Shown in pieces: positions 16,941 to 26,111 of a stretch of DNA of 64,000 nt. Source of the DNA: JALEFZ01 sp039817415 (GTDB lineage Bacteria; Bacteroidota; Bacteroidia; J057); NCBI GenBank assembly GCA_039817415.1, contig JBCBVV010000006.1, forward strand, positions 1-64,000, written 5' to 3'. Made by a program: the position numbers and the translations under genes. Within the stretch, counting starts at the first letter, position 1, and every line of letters begins with the position of its first letter. Under the pieces are notes generated by a model, which was given only the letters and a program-made list of their open reading frames with translations, was not told the DNA's origin and did not search any database.

Positions 16941-17693
16941 TTATCTCATGCTCCCAGATTTCCGCTGTATTTCTTCCCAACGACGCTCTATTTCCTCTAA
17001 ATCCGCAGGAATATCTACCCCAATGCTTTCCTCATCTGTCAATGCCGTCATTATACTATACCCATGAGAAAGCCAGCCCAATTGCTCTAGCGATTCCGTT
17101 TCCTCCAAGATCGTAGGAGGTAATTCCATCAATTCAAGTAGAGTGGACCGTAAAAATCCGTACATCCCCACATGCTGATACCAAGTATGTTGGCTGGATG
17201 TATTTCTGACGAAGGGGATAAGAGAACGAGAAAAATACAGTGCTCGCCCATTTCTTCCTCTCACTGCTTTGACTACATGCTCAGAAGCCATGTGTTTCAT
17301 GTCCTTCTCTGCTCTCAGCAAGGTCGCAATCTCAGCTCCCTTAGCCAAGACCTCAATGACCGCCTGAATTTGAGTGGGGGAAATAAAGGGTTCATCTCCC
17401 TGCACATTGATGATCCATTTGACATCTCTAAGACCTGCAGCTACTTCAGCTACCCTTGAGGTCCCTGTTCGATGGGAAGTAGAAGTCATTTTCACCCTTC
17501 CACCAAAGGACTGTACCGATTCAAAAATACGCTGATCATCTGTAGCCACCCATACTTCTGCATTCTCCACCAAACAACAACGCTCATAGACACGCTGAAT
17601 CATACTTTTTCCCTTGATCTCTACCAGAGGCTTTCCAGGAAAACGGGAGGATTCGTAGCGGGCAGGTATAACAATGGCAACTTTATTTTCCAT
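16941..17693 (-). CDS. kdsB: 3-deoxy-manno-octulosonate cytidylyltransferase (CMP-Kdo synthetase)
   Basis: The enzyme activates Kdo with CTP for lipid A core synthesis in the cytoplasm. The 250-residue sequence begins VAIVIPARYESSRFPGKPL, the nucleotide-binding loop, and contains VATDDQRIF, TSTSHRTGTSRVAE and NVQGDEPFI, the last carrying the metal-binding Asp. The start overlaps the stop of the membrane protein gene upstream by 11 bp, so the two are co-transcribed. Kdo synthesis confirms a Gram-negative envelope with lipopolysaccharide. Confidence 0.94.
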   Translation of the reverse strand: MENKVAIVIPARYESSRFPGKPLVEIKGKSMIQRVYERCCLVENAEVWVATDDQRIFESVQSFGGRVKMTSTSHRTGTSRVAEVAAGLRDVKWIINVQGDEPFISPTQIQAVIEVLAKGAEIATLLRAEKDMKHMASEHVVKAVRGRNGRALYFSRSLIPFVRNTSSQHTWYQHVGMYGFLRSTLLELMELPPTILEETESLEQLGWLSHGYSIMTALTDEESIGVDIPADLEEIERRWEEIQRKSGSMR

Positions 17694-18111
17694 ACATCAA
17701 TCCTATTAACAAACCGCCCCTGATACTCCACAAAACCGTTCTGATCCAGTTGGAATTCACTAATTTTTGAATATTCGTGGTAGAGTATTCCTGACTAAGG
17801 CTTTCGTGCAAAGGCACCTGAATGAAAAAGGTACTGGCCCAGATGAGCACCAACAAAGCTGCGTTGATCCATAAGAAAGTAGAGGAGATTGCAGGCTCAT
17901 GCATCCCTAAGAGCAGGAAAGCCGTCCCTATTTCAACAAGCATCAATGGAGCGATCAAATAACCCGTCAAGGCCACATGTCTTCCCTCAAAAGCAGTAAA
18001 ATTCTCCTGTCCAACTTGGTGGAAAAGAGGATAATGGACAATCTGAACAAACCAGATAATCCCAACCATCATCAAACTACTGAGTAAATGGACAAAAAAT
18101 AATCCCTTCAT
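17683..18111 (-). CDS. Four-helix integral membrane protein of unknown function
   Basis: 142 residues with four membrane segments (around LLSSLMMVGIIWFVQIV, LIAPLMLVEIGTAFLLLG, FLWINAALLVLIWASTFF and a C-terminal segment). The motifs HYPLFHQVG in the first helix-loop, FEGRHVALTG and VPLHESLS recall small bacterial DUF1772-like membrane proteins. No enzyme is inferred. It overlaps kdsB by 11 bp and is the first gene of the kdsB-nuoJKL series on this strand. Confidence 0.7.
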   Translation of the reverse strand: MKGLFFVHLLSSLMMVGIIWFVQIVHYPLFHQVGQENFTAFEGRHVALTGYLIAPLMLVEIGTAFLLLGMHEPAISSTFLWINAALLVLIWASTFFIQVPLHESLSQEYSTTNIQKLVNSNWIRTVLWSIRGGLLIGLMYGK

Positions 18112-18318
18112 GAGATGAAATTGAAGTAAAGGCTAACCTTAATGTGTATATTGGGGTAATAAAATTAGGGATTTTATTTCTCTAACAGCCCAAATTAAGG
18201 CTGGCAGAGAAAACATTTCAAACGCCCGCCCGGTATTCAAGCTACCAATCTTCCAAATTACTGTCTAAAAGAAGGAATTTTCTTTTTATCGAGTATGCCT
18301 GATTGTCAATACCATAAC

Positions 18319-20316
18319 ATGCGAATTCACTTTTTCATTTTTTTCCTGATCCTAGGAGGAATACTCCTTCAGGATGTTCACGCCCAAAAACAGGCCACCC
18401 TCCTTGACCACAAGGACAGGATCAGGATTTCAAAACTCAATGTCCTTAACTCCTCAGCCAGAGAAACCAACCTATCTATCACGCCCGATGGAAAGTACCT
18501 GTTTTTCATGTCGCTTAGAGGGGGCCAAGTCTGGAGTAACAGTTACATGACCTTTCAGGGTGATTCTGTATACGATGGCGATATTTGGTACAGTAGAAAA
18601 ATAAATGGACGATGGTCCAAGCCGAAATGTATGCCCTACAATATCAACAGCTCACAGGGAGAAGATGAACCCAATATTTCTCCTGATGGCAAAAGGGTAT
18701 ACTTCCAAAGCTGGCATTTCCTGTGGCGGCAAACTGGAGGCCCATATTATGTATCGGGAAGAACCGAGACCAATTGGACCAAGCCCTTGGGACTAGGTGG
18801 AGGCATCACAGAATTCTTTAAATCTCCCTACTACCAGGCAACAGATGGAATGACCGTTTCCCCAGATGAAAAAACACTCATCGTTGCTGCAGGTCAAGAT
18901 TATGATGGCAACATGGATCTCTATTACAGCAAGAGAAAGAGCAATGGCTGGACTTTTTGCAAAAGACTGCCTGTTTCAACTCCCTATGATGACCGATCAG
19001 CCTTTCTTGCTGCGGATGGAAAAACCCTTTACTTCGCCTCAAATGGATACAAGGGCTATGGAGGACTGGATATTTTCAAAACCACCATTAACCCAGACGG
19101 GACACATGGAGAAGTAATCAATGTAGGGAAGCCCTTCAATACCCCAGGAGATGACTACGGTCTTATCCTTACCGGTGATGGAATGGAGGGATATTTCGTG
19201 AGGAATGGCGACATCTATTTTGCAGATCTGAAGCAAGCAGACCCCAGAATTAGACCTAATCCTACCAATAAGTCAGTTGAACATGCCATCGCTGGAACGG
19301 TAAGAGATAGCGTAAATTGGAAAGGCATTCCAGCCAGTGTGGTCGTGATCAATGCTCGTACCAAAATTCCCGTCAACAAAATCAAGACACAATCAAACGG
19401 AAAATATTCCTTTAACATTCCTAATAGAAGTGCAGAATACGATGCCATTGTGATGGCCAAAGGATACAAAACCAAAAGGCGCAGAATCAAAGTTCAGCCA
19501 GCCACCTTTGCCCAAAAAATTACCGTAAACTTCCTCTTGGGTAAAGTTCCCCCTCCACCGGTAAGCAAAGCACCCGATCCAATCCCAGAATCCCAAACCA
19601 AAGATCCGGTCGTAAGCACGACGCCCAAAACGCAAAAAGAACCCAAAGAACCTACAAGGGATACCAAAATCGGAAAAATGGAAACCCCCATTCCCAAAGG
19701 ACCAAGTGAGCTTCCCCAAAAAAACAAAGCTCCGGAGCTTCCCCCCGAAAAAGATCCCTATGATTTTACAGGTGTAGCGCAAAACAACCTCATTCTCCTC
19801 TTGGATGTATCAGCTTCTATGAAGCAAGCTGATCGACTCCCATTATTGAAAGAGGCGTTTGCAAATCTTCTTTCCTATATGCGACCAGAGGACAGAATCT
19901 CAGTAGTCGTTTTTTCTAGCGATGCAAAAGTGTTGATTGAAGGAGTTTCTGCCATAGAAAAAGATCGTATTCTAAAATCTATCGATAAACTCGGTGGCGG
20001 AGGAGGAACCAAGTCCAAGTCAGCCCTCAAGAAGACACAACGCCTGGCCATTGACAACATGATTCCAGCTGGCAACAACAGAATCATCATGGCGACTGAT
20101 GGATACATGGACGCCGAAGCACTTTACAACACCGCTTCAAAGATTTCTAACCAAAATATTGCACTGTCTATTTTCAGCTTCGGCAGGATTTCTCCCAGAA
20201 GAGAAAAAGGCTTACAACAGCTGGCCGATTTGGGAGGTGGAAATTACAAAAACATTACCCGAGGCAATGTTGACAAAGCTTTGTTGGAGGAAGCGAAGGC
20301 GGTGAGGAAGAAGTAA
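18319..20316 (+). CDS. Exported PD40-repeat, carboxypeptidase-regulatory and VWA multidomain protein
   Basis: A signal peptide (MRIHFFIFFLILGGILLQDV) supports the ATG at 18319; an ATG at 18295 would add eight residues. Residues ~50-310 carry WD40-like PD40 propeller repeats, seen as SITPDGKYLFFMS, NISPDGKRVYFQS, TVSPDEKTLIVAA and FLAADGKTLYFAS. A carboxypeptidase-regulatory-like sandwich follows (IAGTVRDSVNWKGIPASVVV). Next is a proline/lysine-rich linker of ~80 residues, then a C-terminal von Willebrand A domain with the MIDAS core LLDVSASM and a late MATDGYMD. This resembles gliding/OmpA-linked Bacteroidota proteins, but the OmpA domain is replaced by VWA. It is likely a periplasmic or surface scaffold. 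A terminator follows. Confidence 0.82.
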   Translation: MRIHFFIFFLILGGILLQDVHAQKQATLLDHKDRIRISKLNVLNSSARETNLSITPDGKYLFFMSLRGGQVWSNSYMTFQGDSVYDGDIWYSRKINGRWSKPKCMPYNINSSQGEDEPNISPDGKRVYFQSWHFLWRQTGGPYYVSGRTETNWTKPLGLGGGITEFFKSPYYQATDGMTVSPDEKTLIVAAGQDYDGNMDLYYSKRKSNGWTFCKRLPVSTPYDDRSAFLAADGKTLYFASNGYKGYGGLDIFKTTINPDGTHGEVINVGKPFNTPGDDYGLILTGDGMEGYFVRNGDIYFADLKQADPRIRPNPTNKSVEHAIAGTVRDSVNWKGIPASVVVINARTKIPVNKIKTQSNGKYSFNIPNRSAEYDAIVMAKGYKTKRRRIKVQPATFAQKITVNFLLGKVPPPPVSKAPDPIPESQTKDPVVSTTPKTQKEPKEPTRDTKIGKMETPIPKGPSELPQKNKAPELPPEKDPYDFTGVAQNNLILLLDVSASMKQADRLPLLKEAFANLLSYMRPEDRISVVVFSSDAKVLIEGVSAIEKDRILKSIDKLGGGGGTKSKSALKKTQRLAIDNMIPAGNNRIIMATDGYMDAEALYNTASKISNQNIALSIFSFGRISPRREKGLQQLADLGGGNYKNITRGNVDKALLEEAKAVRKK

Positions 20317-20340
20317 GAGGAGCGTTTATGGAGAGAAACA

Positions 20341-20374
20341 AAAAAACCGGTGCTGTTGACAGCACCGGTTTTTT
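20341..20374. terminator. Bidirectional terminator between the VWA protein gene and nuoI
   Basis: A long perfect stem (ACCGGTGCTGT with its complement) has A6 on the left and T6 on the right, so it works for both converging genes. Confidence 0.9.
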
Positions 20375-20397
20375 ATGCGAAAATTTATATCTGATTC

Positions 20398-21003
20398 TTA
20401 TTCCTCACCCATAACCTCATCACGGTTACGAAGGGTATGGATGTTATTCTTTTTCTCGAAGTCATACACCTCACCAAAGTTAGGGTTTCTTCTCTGGGCA
20501 AGGAATTCAAGTCTTTCCTTTACTTCTTCCTTGTCTACTAGCAGTCTATCCTTCTGGTGAATGGCTTCTCCTCTTTCCTTGAAATTGAAGTCATAGTGAG
20601 GGCTCATTACGATGGCCTCTTCAGGGCAAACTTCCTCACAATATCCGCAGTAAATACAGCGAAGCATATCAATTTCAAAGGTTTCAGGATATCTTTCCTT
20701 CGGATCGTCGGATTCGACCTCTGCCGCTTGCATAGAAATGGCAAATGGAGGGCAGGCTCTAGCACATAAACCACATGCCACACAGCGCTCCTGATCTGCC
20801 TCTTTGACCAAAACGGGTCTCCCACGAAATTCAGGGCCTAGCTCTGGCTTTTGCTCTGGATAGCGGATGGTTACCTTTGGGCGAAACATTTGACGAAGTG
20901 TATAGCCTAACCCTTTGATAATCTCGGGTATATACAGCTTCCCAAGTGGAGTTAAGGTACGCTCCTTCTTGCTGCCTTTTGTGATACCTACGTTATTTGC
21001 CAT
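20398..21003 (-). CDS. nuoI: NADH-quinone oxidoreductase subunit I
   Basis: The peripheral-arm ferredoxin-like subunit that carries clusters N6a and N6b. Two 4Fe-4S motifs are intact: CVACGLCARACPPFAI and CIYCGYCEEVCPEEAI. The N-terminal helix LGKLYIPEIIKGLGYTLRQM docks on the membrane arm. The C-terminus is long and charged (total 201 residues). It stands alone: nuoH is not upstream (a UbiA gene diverges from it), and nuoJ is 3.5 kb downstream behind a converging gene. Confidence 0.94.
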   Translation of the reverse strand: MANNVGITKGSKKERTLTPLGKLYIPEIIKGLGYTLRQMFRPKVTIRYPEQKPELGPEFRGRPVLVKEADQERCVACGLCARACPPFAISMQAAEVESDDPKERYPETFEIDMLRCIYCGYCEEVCPEEAIVMSPHYDFNFKERGEAIHQKDRLLVDKEEVKERLEFLAQRRNPNFGEVYDFEKKNNIHTLRNRDEVMGEE

Positions 21004-21187
21004 AAATGATGTGTTCCGAACGCTAAGTTATTAAGGTATTACTATGCGAACCAAACAAATTTGTGGAATGTTTCTCACGAAAACCAAATCGTAAGGTATT
21101 TTCCGTAATTTTATTTGTGTGAGCTCATAGCTTAAGCACCTTTTGCAGGCTAGATCGCCCCAAGCCTGACCCATAATCACCTTGTTC

Positions 21188-22069
21188 ATGTGGCATGACA
21201 TCAAAGCATTTTTTCTCATTTCCCGACCTACCAATGTGGTAATTTCCTTCATTGCGTTCGGGGTAGCATGCTTTCTAGCCACTGGAACCTTAGATTTCCT
21301 ACAGACCATGGAGTTTTGGGGAACTGCTACCACCATTACCATTATTGCCGCCACAGGATATTGGATCAATGATGTGTACGACTTTAGAATCGATCGGATC
21401 AACAAACCCGATAAGGCTGTTGTCAATGCTATTCTTTCTGTAAAAAAGGTCCTTACGGTTTACTTCATTGTCAACATGTGTATCCTGGGCTTTTCTTTTC
21501 TCTTCCTAGGAGTGCTACACGGCAAACCCAATATCACCTTTATCAATTTTGTTTCTGTCCTACTCTTGTTCATTTATGCCTCTTGGCTTAAGCGTACAGG
21601 GGTAGCTGGCAACTTGGTGATCGCTTTCCTGATTGCATTGGTCCTGATTCTTGCCTATTACCTTACCGGACAAATCAATATGGCCTTGGTTTGGGCCATT
21701 GTTTTTTCCTTCGAGATTACTTTGATCCGTGAAATCACCAAGGATGTGCAGGATATCAAGGGAGACCTAGCCTTTCAAGTCAAAACCCTCGTGATTCAAG
21801 TAGGACTACATCGGACTAAAAATATCCTATTGATTCTCTACATCGTCTTCTTGCTCTCTACCTATTTGCCTTTCTTCTACTATTATATCCTCTACGAAAA
21901 AGTGCTGTGGATTTACCTAGGTTTGTCCATCCTCATTGTTCAAGGACCCACTTTGTATGTCATCCTGATGATGTGGAAAGAAGAGACTCCAGAAGCCTTT
22001 GGGAAGCAATCCAGCCTCTTAAAATATGTGATGCTGACCGGAATGATCACCCTGTTTTTTATGACCTAA
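21188..22069 (+). CDS. UbiA-family prenyltransferase
   Basis: An integral-membrane prenyltransferase of 293 residues with about eight helices. The two Mg-diphosphate motifs are present: NDVYDFRIDRINKPDK and REITKDVQDIKGD. The sequence most resembles the geranylgeranylglycerol-phosphate transferase-like branch common in Bacteroidota, but menaquinone or heme pathway members cannot be excluded. I take the ATG at 21188, giving MWHDIKAFFLISRP; TTG at 21182 would add two residues. Its stop overlaps the converging gene's stop by 4 bp (22066-22069). Confidence 0.82.
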   Translation: MWHDIKAFFLISRPTNVVISFIAFGVACFLATGTLDFLQTMEFWGTATTITIIAATGYWINDVYDFRIDRINKPDKAVVNAILSVKKVLTVYFIVNMCILGFSFLFLGVLHGKPNITFINFVSVLLLFIYASWLKRTGVAGNLVIAFLIALVLILAYYLTGQINMALVWAIVFSFEITLIREITKDVQDIKGDLAFQVKTLVIQVGLHRTKNILLILYIVFLLSTYLPFFYYYILYEKVLWIYLGLSILIVQGPTLYVILMMWKEETPEAFGKQSSLLKYVMLTGMITLFFMT

Positions 22070-23415
22070 GTCTGTCTTGTCTGGAGGGATTGCTCTTGGG
22101 GCTTTCTTTTCCCCAAAAGATCAACCCCGATTAACCATCCCATCACCACCACATATTCCAGCAGTACAATCCATAGGTTTTCCTGATAGGGTAAGGTTTG
22201 GTAAGTCCAATAGGTTAGGGGCAGGAAAACAGACCAAAGCATCGGAAAGCGGATCACACTTAGGCTGCCAAGCGCAATGGCCGTCGTTACATACCATGGA
22301 TGAACGATTGAGGCAAAGAGGAAGTATATACCAAATACCCATAGCATCGCTTTAGGTAGGTTCTGAATGGTAGGCTTTTTTTCCAAGAAGGTAAAAAGGA
22401 GTATGCTCAAAACACTAGCTAGAGCCAGATATTTCCCTACAATTTCCAAGGGATTCTCTTTTGTCAAATGGCCGAAACTCTCTCGGATCACATACCACAA
22501 GCTGGCATTAAACTCAAAGTTCGCGATGTACAATTCCACGCTATTGAGCATATGGGAAAAGGTCTCAGCATCCAGGATCATCAGAAAAAGTAAACCTGTG
22601 CCAAGAGCGGTAAGGAGACCATACAAGAGCACCTTTCCCCATCCCAATCTTCTAATCAACAAGGGAGAGAGCATCAAGGGGAGCATTTTACAACAAATGG
22701 CCAACACAAAGGGCAGAACTGACCACCAGATTTTCCCCCGCACCAAGAGATATATCATTGCCAGGAGACCAAATATCATCAATGCCTCGAAATGTAGATT
22801 CCCAGTCAGTTCTATGATGACCAATGGATTCCATGCATACCAAGCAGCCCACTTCAAAGGAAGCTCCCATTCCTCTAGTAATTTTCCCAAGAGCCATACA
22901 CTTCCTATCTCAGCTATGAGTACAAAGGATTTCATGACCATCACACTGCCATATATGTTATGTGGAAACAACCAGGCAGAAAGGGCAAAGATCCCTTGTA
23001 ATACAGGGGGATAAATGGTGTAATAATCTGGAGAATTCATCCCCTCAAATAACTCCATACCAGGCTGATAAAAGGAAGCCATTTCTGAGCTAATTAACTC
23101 CCTCGGCGTCTGGAGAAATGGATTGATACCATGGATTAACAGCCTACCATCCCATATGAAACGGAAGTAGTCGTCGGATAAAAAAGGCATGGCCAAAAAC
23201 GGTAATAGACGAAGTAAGATAGATGTGAGGAGTAAAAACCTAGGAGAGCATGTGATGCCCTTTACTTCTCTCATTTGAAGGCCATACATCAAAAAAGCCA
23301 GCGCCATCCAACTGCCCCAAAACAGCATGTTGTCTCTTACACCCGTCCAAGATTCAATAGCCAAGGCCACACCTCCCAACATAAGAAAGACGTACAGCCG
23401 CAGATTCTCCTTCAT
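22066..23415 (-). CDS. GT-C-type membrane mannosyltransferase-like protein
   Basis: About 11-12 membrane helices in 449 residues. The first large periplasmic loop contains FLSDDYFRFIWDGRLLIHGINPF, with the acidic pair expected for a GT-C glycosyltransferase using a polyprenyl-phosphate sugar, followed by TIYPPVLQG. Later blocks WYAWNPLVIIELTGNLHFE and AICCKMLPLMLSPLLI fit the polyprenol-phosphate-mannose group. The ATG at 23415 is chosen because it places the first helix (LYVFLMLGGVALAI) at the N-terminus; a frame extending 34 residues upstream overlaps the next gene. Substrate is inferred only. Confidence 0.75.
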   Translation of the reverse strand: MKENLRLYVFLMLGGVALAIESWTGVRDNMLFWGSWMALAFLMYGLQMREVKGITCSPRFLLLTSILLRLLPFLAMPFLSDDYFRFIWDGRLLIHGINPFLQTPRELISSEMASFYQPGMELFEGMNSPDYYTIYPPVLQGIFALSAWLFPHNIYGSVMVMKSFVLIAEIGSVWLLGKLLEEWELPLKWAAWYAWNPLVIIELTGNLHFEALMIFGLLAMIYLLVRGKIWWSVLPFVLAICCKMLPLMLSPLLIRRLGWGKVLLYGLLTALGTGLLFLMILDAETFSHMLNSVELYIANFEFNASLWYVIRESFGHLTKENPLEIVGKYLALASVLSILLFTFLEKKPTIQNLPKAMLWVFGIYFLFASIVHPWYVTTAIALGSLSVIRFPMLWSVFLPLTYWTYQTLPYQENLWIVLLEYVVVMGWLIGVDLLGKRKPQEQSLQTRQT

Positions 23416-23497
23416 ACCAGCAATAATAAGACAAAGGAGTTGATCGTGGAAGTCAAGGCGAAGACAATAAGGTAAGCTTAGACAGGAAAGATTCCTA

Positions 23498-24208
23498 TTA
23501 GCGGGTAGATAAGGCAACAGGCTCAGCCATGACTATCATTTTATGAAGTACTGCTTCAATTTTAGCCTTATCCTTCGATTTGACAAAAATCTGACTTAAT
23601 TCATGTTCCAAAATATCTCCATTTCGCATGGAGTCAAGGCTTGACTTGATAAATTGTCGGACTTGATAGAAACTTCCATTGACCTCTTCCAACATATCCT
23701 TGCGGTAAAGCAGGATATCCGCAATTTGTCTGAGTTTCTGTAGACGTATGGTTCCCTTCTTTTCAATTTTTTGATAGTCTCCAATCAAATTGGCCAAGAA
23801 GTACGAAGGTGGCATCACTCTTATTTCCTGCTGGGAAAAAGGGATATTGCTTTTTCGGGCATGAAAGACACCTTCTTCGCACCACTTGTAATTCCAGCCC
23901 AAGAATTCCTGTTGGAGTGGAAATATACTTACGGTCATGTCCTGAAACTCCCAATCAATCACGGGAGGGGAAGGAAGGTATTTGGGAACAAAGCCCAGTT
24001 TTCTTAAGGCTCGATCTAAGTTCATGAATTCTGCCATGGTAGGCGCATCCGTGATACACTGAATTTGGAGGAGTCCCCCGCGGGAATTCCAATCAAACTG
24101 ATCGAGGTATAGCGGCATCATTTCCCTTCCTGTAAATACAAATTTACCTGGAAGAAGGTCAAGTGCCTGGCTTAGCCTCTCTAGTTTTTTCAGCTGGTGC
24201 TTATTCAT
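23498..24208 (-). CDS. Unknown protein, possibly nucleotidyltransferase-like
   Basis: A 236-residue soluble protein starting at the ATG 24208; a TTG at 24295 would add 29 residues. Around residues 15-60 it reads FVFTGREMMPLYLDQFDWNSRG, weakly reminiscent of AbiEii-type nucleotidyltransferases, but the GSxxxxDxD-type catalytic pattern is not clear. The second half contains a helical segment (YFLANLIGDYQKIEKKGTIR). No partner antitoxin gene is next to it. I treat it as a hypothetical protein; it lies 82 bp upstream of the mannosyltransferase-like gene on the same strand. Confidence 0.55.
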   Translation of the reverse strand: MNKHQLKKLERLSQALDLLPGKFVFTGREMMPLYLDQFDWNSRGGLLQIQCITDAPTMAEFMNLDRALRKLGFVPKYLPSPPVIDWEFQDMTVSIFPLQQEFLGWNYKWCEEGVFHARKSNIPFSQQEIRVMPPSYFLANLIGDYQKIEKKGTIRLQKLRQIADILLYRKDMLEEVNGSFYQVRQFIKSSLDSMRNGDILEHELSQIFVKSKDKAKIEAVLHKMIVMAEPVALSTR

Positions 24209-24506
24209 GAATAATGCATCACTGAGGTCCCTCAGGACCCATGCTTGTCTGGGTTCTATAAATATTCCAATCGACTGTTTTGGCTGACTACGCAAAATGA
24301 TTTGAGTTCTTTAAAGTTCTTGCCTTCCGATTCAAAAACCACACCTTATTTCTATTCTATATCACGTATCGGGGATAGCAAATCGTATGAACCTGAAAGA
24401 ATAGCTCACCCAAAGCATTTTTTGCATAAAAATGCCAGCAGTCCAAGACAGGAGACTGAAGTGCTACAAATATTAGAAGTACGAAATACCTAAAGGTGAC
24501 CTAGCC
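24209..24506. other. Intergenic stretch, nothing called
   Basis: About 300 bp between two minus-strand genes. It could carry the alternative N-terminal extension of the downstream gene (to 24295). A plus-strand frame at 24245-24493 has no protein-like composition. No terminator or promoter is apparent. Confidence 0.35.
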
Positions 24507-25169
24507 TTAAATAAATTTCGAGATTTCGTTAAGTTTTTTGCGATCTAGTTCTGGGACTTCGGCATCATCGGGTGCATAGCCTACAGGAATCAACAAAAAA
24601 GGCCTTTCATTAGAGGGTCTTTCCAACAACTTGGTTAGAAAATTCATGGGAGAAGGCGTATGAGTCAGCGCGACAAGACCAGCTTGATGAATCGCAGTCA
24701 ATAAGAAACCAGCTGCCAAACCGACAGATTCGTTTACGTAATAATTTGTCTTCTTTTGTCCTTCTTCCAGATCATATATTTTACGAAAGACCACAATAAG
24801 CCAAGGAGCAATCTCCAAAAATGGCTTATGCCAATCCGTTCCAAAGGGTGCAAGATCGTCCAACCATGAGTCCGACATCCTCCCATGATAGTTGACATAT
24901 TCTTCTTCTTCTGCGGCTTTTCTAATCTCTGATTTAACCTTGGGATCTGAAATAGCGACGAAGGTCCAAGGCTGCTTGTGCGCACCTGAGGGAGCTGTTC
25001 CGGCGGTGAGAATGATGTTCTCAATTACTTCTTTAGCGACCGGCTTGTCTGAAAACATCCGAAGACTTCTGCGCTGGTCCATGAATTCATAAAACGCACG
25101 GGTATTGGATTTCATTTCTTCCTGAGGAACAAAGGGACGCTTGTAAGGGATGAATGACTGATCAGACAT
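24507..25169 (-). CDS. Nitroreductase-family flavoprotein, iodotyrosine-deiodinase-like
   Basis: The 220-residue FMN-binding fold shows RRSLRMFSDKPV (phosphate/FMN contacts), TAPSGAHKQPWTF, and late ALTHTPSPMNFLTKLLERP and NERPFLLIPVGYAPDDAEVP. The PSG...H core and the THTPSPMNF segment resemble the IYD subgroup, whose bacterial members reductively dehalogenate tyrosine analogues. Other nitroreductase roles remain possible. It acts in the cytoplasm, and no redox partner gene is adjacent. Confidence 0.82.
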   Translation of the reverse strand: MSDQSFIPYKRPFVPQEEMKSNTRAFYEFMDQRRSLRMFSDKPVAKEVIENIILTAGTAPSGAHKQPWTFVAISDPKVKSEIRKAAEEEEYVNYHGRMSDSWLDDLAPFGTDWHKPFLEIAPWLIVVFRKIYDLEEGQKKTNYYVNESVGLAAGFLLTAIHQAGLVALTHTPSPMNFLTKLLERPSNERPFLLIPVGYAPDDAEVPELDRKKLNEISKFI

Positions 25170-25384
25170 AGTGTGTAGTTAGTATTTAGCTGGTAAAAAT
25201 ATTCCCCTAGGATTCGGAGATTGGTTACTTGTACGACAATACCAAGAATCTATTTCACCTAGCGAATATAGCAAAAGCCGACAATCCACCCTTGGCTTCG
25301 ATACCAACCCAATTCCGAATAAATCCAATCAATTGTGAGCAGATTCGTATAAATCCGTTAATTTGCGCCGAAATTAACAAATAC

Positions 25385-25990
25385 ATGGGCAAGCCCTTAC
25401 TGAAAATCGGTCCTTTGACCAACCTGCAAGATGCGAGATCCAGCGCCGCAGTAGGCTTCAACCTGATTACATTCAGTATCGAAAGAGGAAGTATGAAAAA
25501 ACTTCCTGTCAACATGATCTGGAGCATGATTCAATGGCTTTCTGGAACCTCTACCGTACTGGAAATCAATAGGATCAGCCTTGAAGAACTAGAGGAGGTC
25601 AAAAAGTACTTCACCTTTGAATACCTTTCCTTTCCTATCTCAGAATGGGGCCCTGATCTTTTGACAGTGCATGAAGGGATCGTACTAAGGCTAGACTCAA
25701 CTAGCAGTCCTGATACCTGCCAACAGATCATCGCAGAAGCAGGTCATCAAGAAATCTTATTTGAGTTGACTGTTCCTTCCGTAGAAGATGCAAAAGCCTA
25801 TATGGGTCTATCCGACTCACTCCTGTTAAATGTTTCGGATATGGATAGAAGCAGAGAGGCCTTGGAACAAATTGAATCTATCAAAGGTTTGTCCCTCAAA
25901 GGGGAGGCGCTAGAAGAGGATGGCATCCTGAATTATGAAGCCATAGACGATTGGATTGAGGTATTTGAGGAAGAGTTTGATGAAGATTAG
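25385..25990 (+). CDS. Unknown protein, TrpF-like N-terminus
   Basis: 201 residues. It opens KPLLKIGPLTNLQDARSSAAVGFNLITFSIERGS, which recalls the first strand and loop of phosphoribosylanthranilate isomerase (KICGIT.. DA..A...GA..). The general acid/base cysteine of that enzyme is replaced: the text reads IGPLTN. The rest could be a TIM-barrel-like fold but is acidic and ends FEEEFDED. The ATG at 25385 is chosen over a TTG at 25229, which would add 52 residues of low-complexity look. Probably a degenerate barrel, and not an active TrpF. Confidence 0.55.
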   Translation: MGKPLLKIGPLTNLQDARSSAAVGFNLITFSIERGSMKKLPVNMIWSMIQWLSGTSTVLEINRISLEELEEVKKYFTFEYLSFPISEWGPDLLTVHEGIVLRLDSTSSPDTCQQIIAEAGHQEILFELTVPSVEDAKAYMGLSDSLLLNVSDMDRSREALEQIESIKGLSLKGEALEEDGILNYEAIDDWIEVFEEEFDED

Positions 25991-26111
25991 GGAGAAGCCG
26001 TGAGGGATAATATGATATACTTGATTTTTTGTCGATAGAAAACCAACGAAAAAACCTTCTACCCGTAAAGAAATTTCACCAACTTTCGCTCGGAAGCCCA
26101 ATAGCAATTTC

